Source of the DNA: Methanothrix sp.
GTDB lineage: Archaea; Halobacteriota; Methanosarcinia; Methanotrichales; Methanotrichaceae
DNA: 5,632 nt
Assembly: GCA_028708055.1 (NCBI GenBank)
Contig: JAQVZT010000187.1
Span: 1 to 5,632 of the forward strand
Reading direction: 5' to 3'
Shown: positions 5,269-5,632 of the stretch, in pieces
Position numbering within the stretch: position 1 is the stretch's first letter
Layout: each line of letters starts with the position of its first letter
The notes under the pieces: model-generated
Told to the model about the DNA's origin: nothing
Database searches by the model: none
The model's input: only the letters and a program-made list of their open reading frames with translations
Program-made: the position numbers and the translations under genes

Positions 5269-5632
5269 AGATGTGGCTGGTCTTGTATCTGAGGATGGCA
5301 GCAATGCCTCCAAAGGCCTTGTAAAGCTGTTCACCCTCTTCAAACTCCGTGGAGATTATCTTGACTTCCGTCTTGCTCAAGTCTGCCAGCTTTGACAATT
5401 CGGAGACTATATCCTCTTCTTTGGTTATGGCGAGTGCTGCTCCGCACTTGAGGCAATTTCCTACCGGAGCACTTGATGTGGTGCGGGTCTGATGCTCTGA
5501 AAAGTCGCAGCTTCTGCTGGTGCACTCGATCTTGGCTCGCGTCTTTCTCAGGTCTTCAGAGAGAAGAAGAACCTCAACTGCGCCCAGCTCCAGGTTATGG
5601 CGAACCTCATTTTCGCCATAAGCGGCGAGACC
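5267..5632 (-). CDS. prf1: Peptide chain release factor aRF1, C-terminal part (5' end outside window)
   Basis: The frame is open from the right edge to TAG at 5267, giving the last 121 residues of a protein normally about 410-420 aa. It starts in GLAAYGENEVRHNLELGAVEVLLLSEDLRKTR (1-32), the strongly conserved eRF1/aRF1 domain 3 start. A zinc-ribbon insertion follows, with C-X4-C (codons at 5522 and 5507) and C-X2-C (5453 and 5444). The end, FEEGEQLYKAFGGIAAILRYK, is the family's near-invariant C-terminus. aRF1 reads all three stop codons and releases the peptide; domain 3 binds aRF3/aEF1A and the recycling ATPase ABCE1 on the ribosome. The NIKS and GGQ motifs lie in the missing N-terminal part. 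It heads the visible operon with UPF0201, the EndoIV-like and the translin-family genes. Confidence 0.97.
   Translation of the reverse strand, partial: GLAAYGENEVRHNLELGAVEVLLLSEDLRKTRAKIECTSRSCDFSEHQTRTTSSAPVGNCLKCGAALAITKEEDIVSELSKLADLSKTEVKIISTEFEEGEQLYKAFGGIAAILRYKTSHI

Noticed and set aside
4818..5269. TAG codons as pyrrolysine sites in the prf1 and UPF0201 genes
   Set aside because: Both TAGs sit at the normal family C-termini and are followed by the next gene's start signals; no in-frame TAG interrupts a conserved domain anywhere in the window.
5340..5525. 61-aa minus-strand frame inside the prf1 region
   Set aside because: It is out of frame with the aRF1 C-terminus, which is unmistakable in the neighbouring frame and open to the window edge.

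Overview
The window looks like a piece of a euryarchaeal methanogen chromosome. Three things point there: a full-length O-phosphoseryl-tRNA synthetase (SepRS, an enzyme known mainly from methanogens and Archaeoglobus), the C-terminus of an archaeal class-I release factor aRF1, and archaea-typical UPF0201 and translin-family genes. Moderately high G+C genes and GGTGA/GGAG-type ribosome binding sites fit. A Methanothrix/Methanosaeta-like or related Methanosarcinales/Methanomicrobia host is my guess and cannot be proven from the window.

Layout: all complete genes lie on the minus strand, so they read from right to left. (1) 5632-4044 is a tightly packed information-processing operon: prf1 (aRF1, 5' end cut by the window), a UPF0201 RNA-binding-fold protein (5-nt gap), an endonuclease IV-like TIM-barrel protein (8-nt overlap) and a translin/Trax-family nuclease (2 to 11-nt gap, depending on the start). 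(2) 3410-3241 is an AT-rich spacer built from about ten degenerate 12-nt tandem units with an ATTTTATG core. It contains a plausible TATA element for the next operon. (3) 3240-908 holds sepS (SepRS) followed after 23 nt by rpiA (ribose-5-phosphate isomerase A). (4) 907-830 is a short gap with an inverted repeat and a possible TATA element. (5) 829-213 is a two-gene cassette with a 1-nt TGATG overlap: a 103-aa protein of unrecognised family, then a HicA-like 101-aa protein. It resembles a toxin-antitoxin pair. (6) 1-197, on the plus strand and convergent with the cassette, is the 3' part of a minimal nucleotidyltransferase of the HEPN/MNT antitoxin type.

How it works together: the right half is housekeeping for translation and nucleic acids (translation termination, RNA processing, possible abasic-site repair). 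The middle is the first step of tRNA-dependent cysteine synthesis plus ribose-5-phosphate supply. The left end is an accessory patch with parts of two different toxin-antitoxin-like systems placed end to end. The most interesting candidates are the 12-mer array upstream of sepS, the compact EndoIV-like protein that keeps all nine predicted metal ligands, and the HicA-like toxin with an unusual partner.
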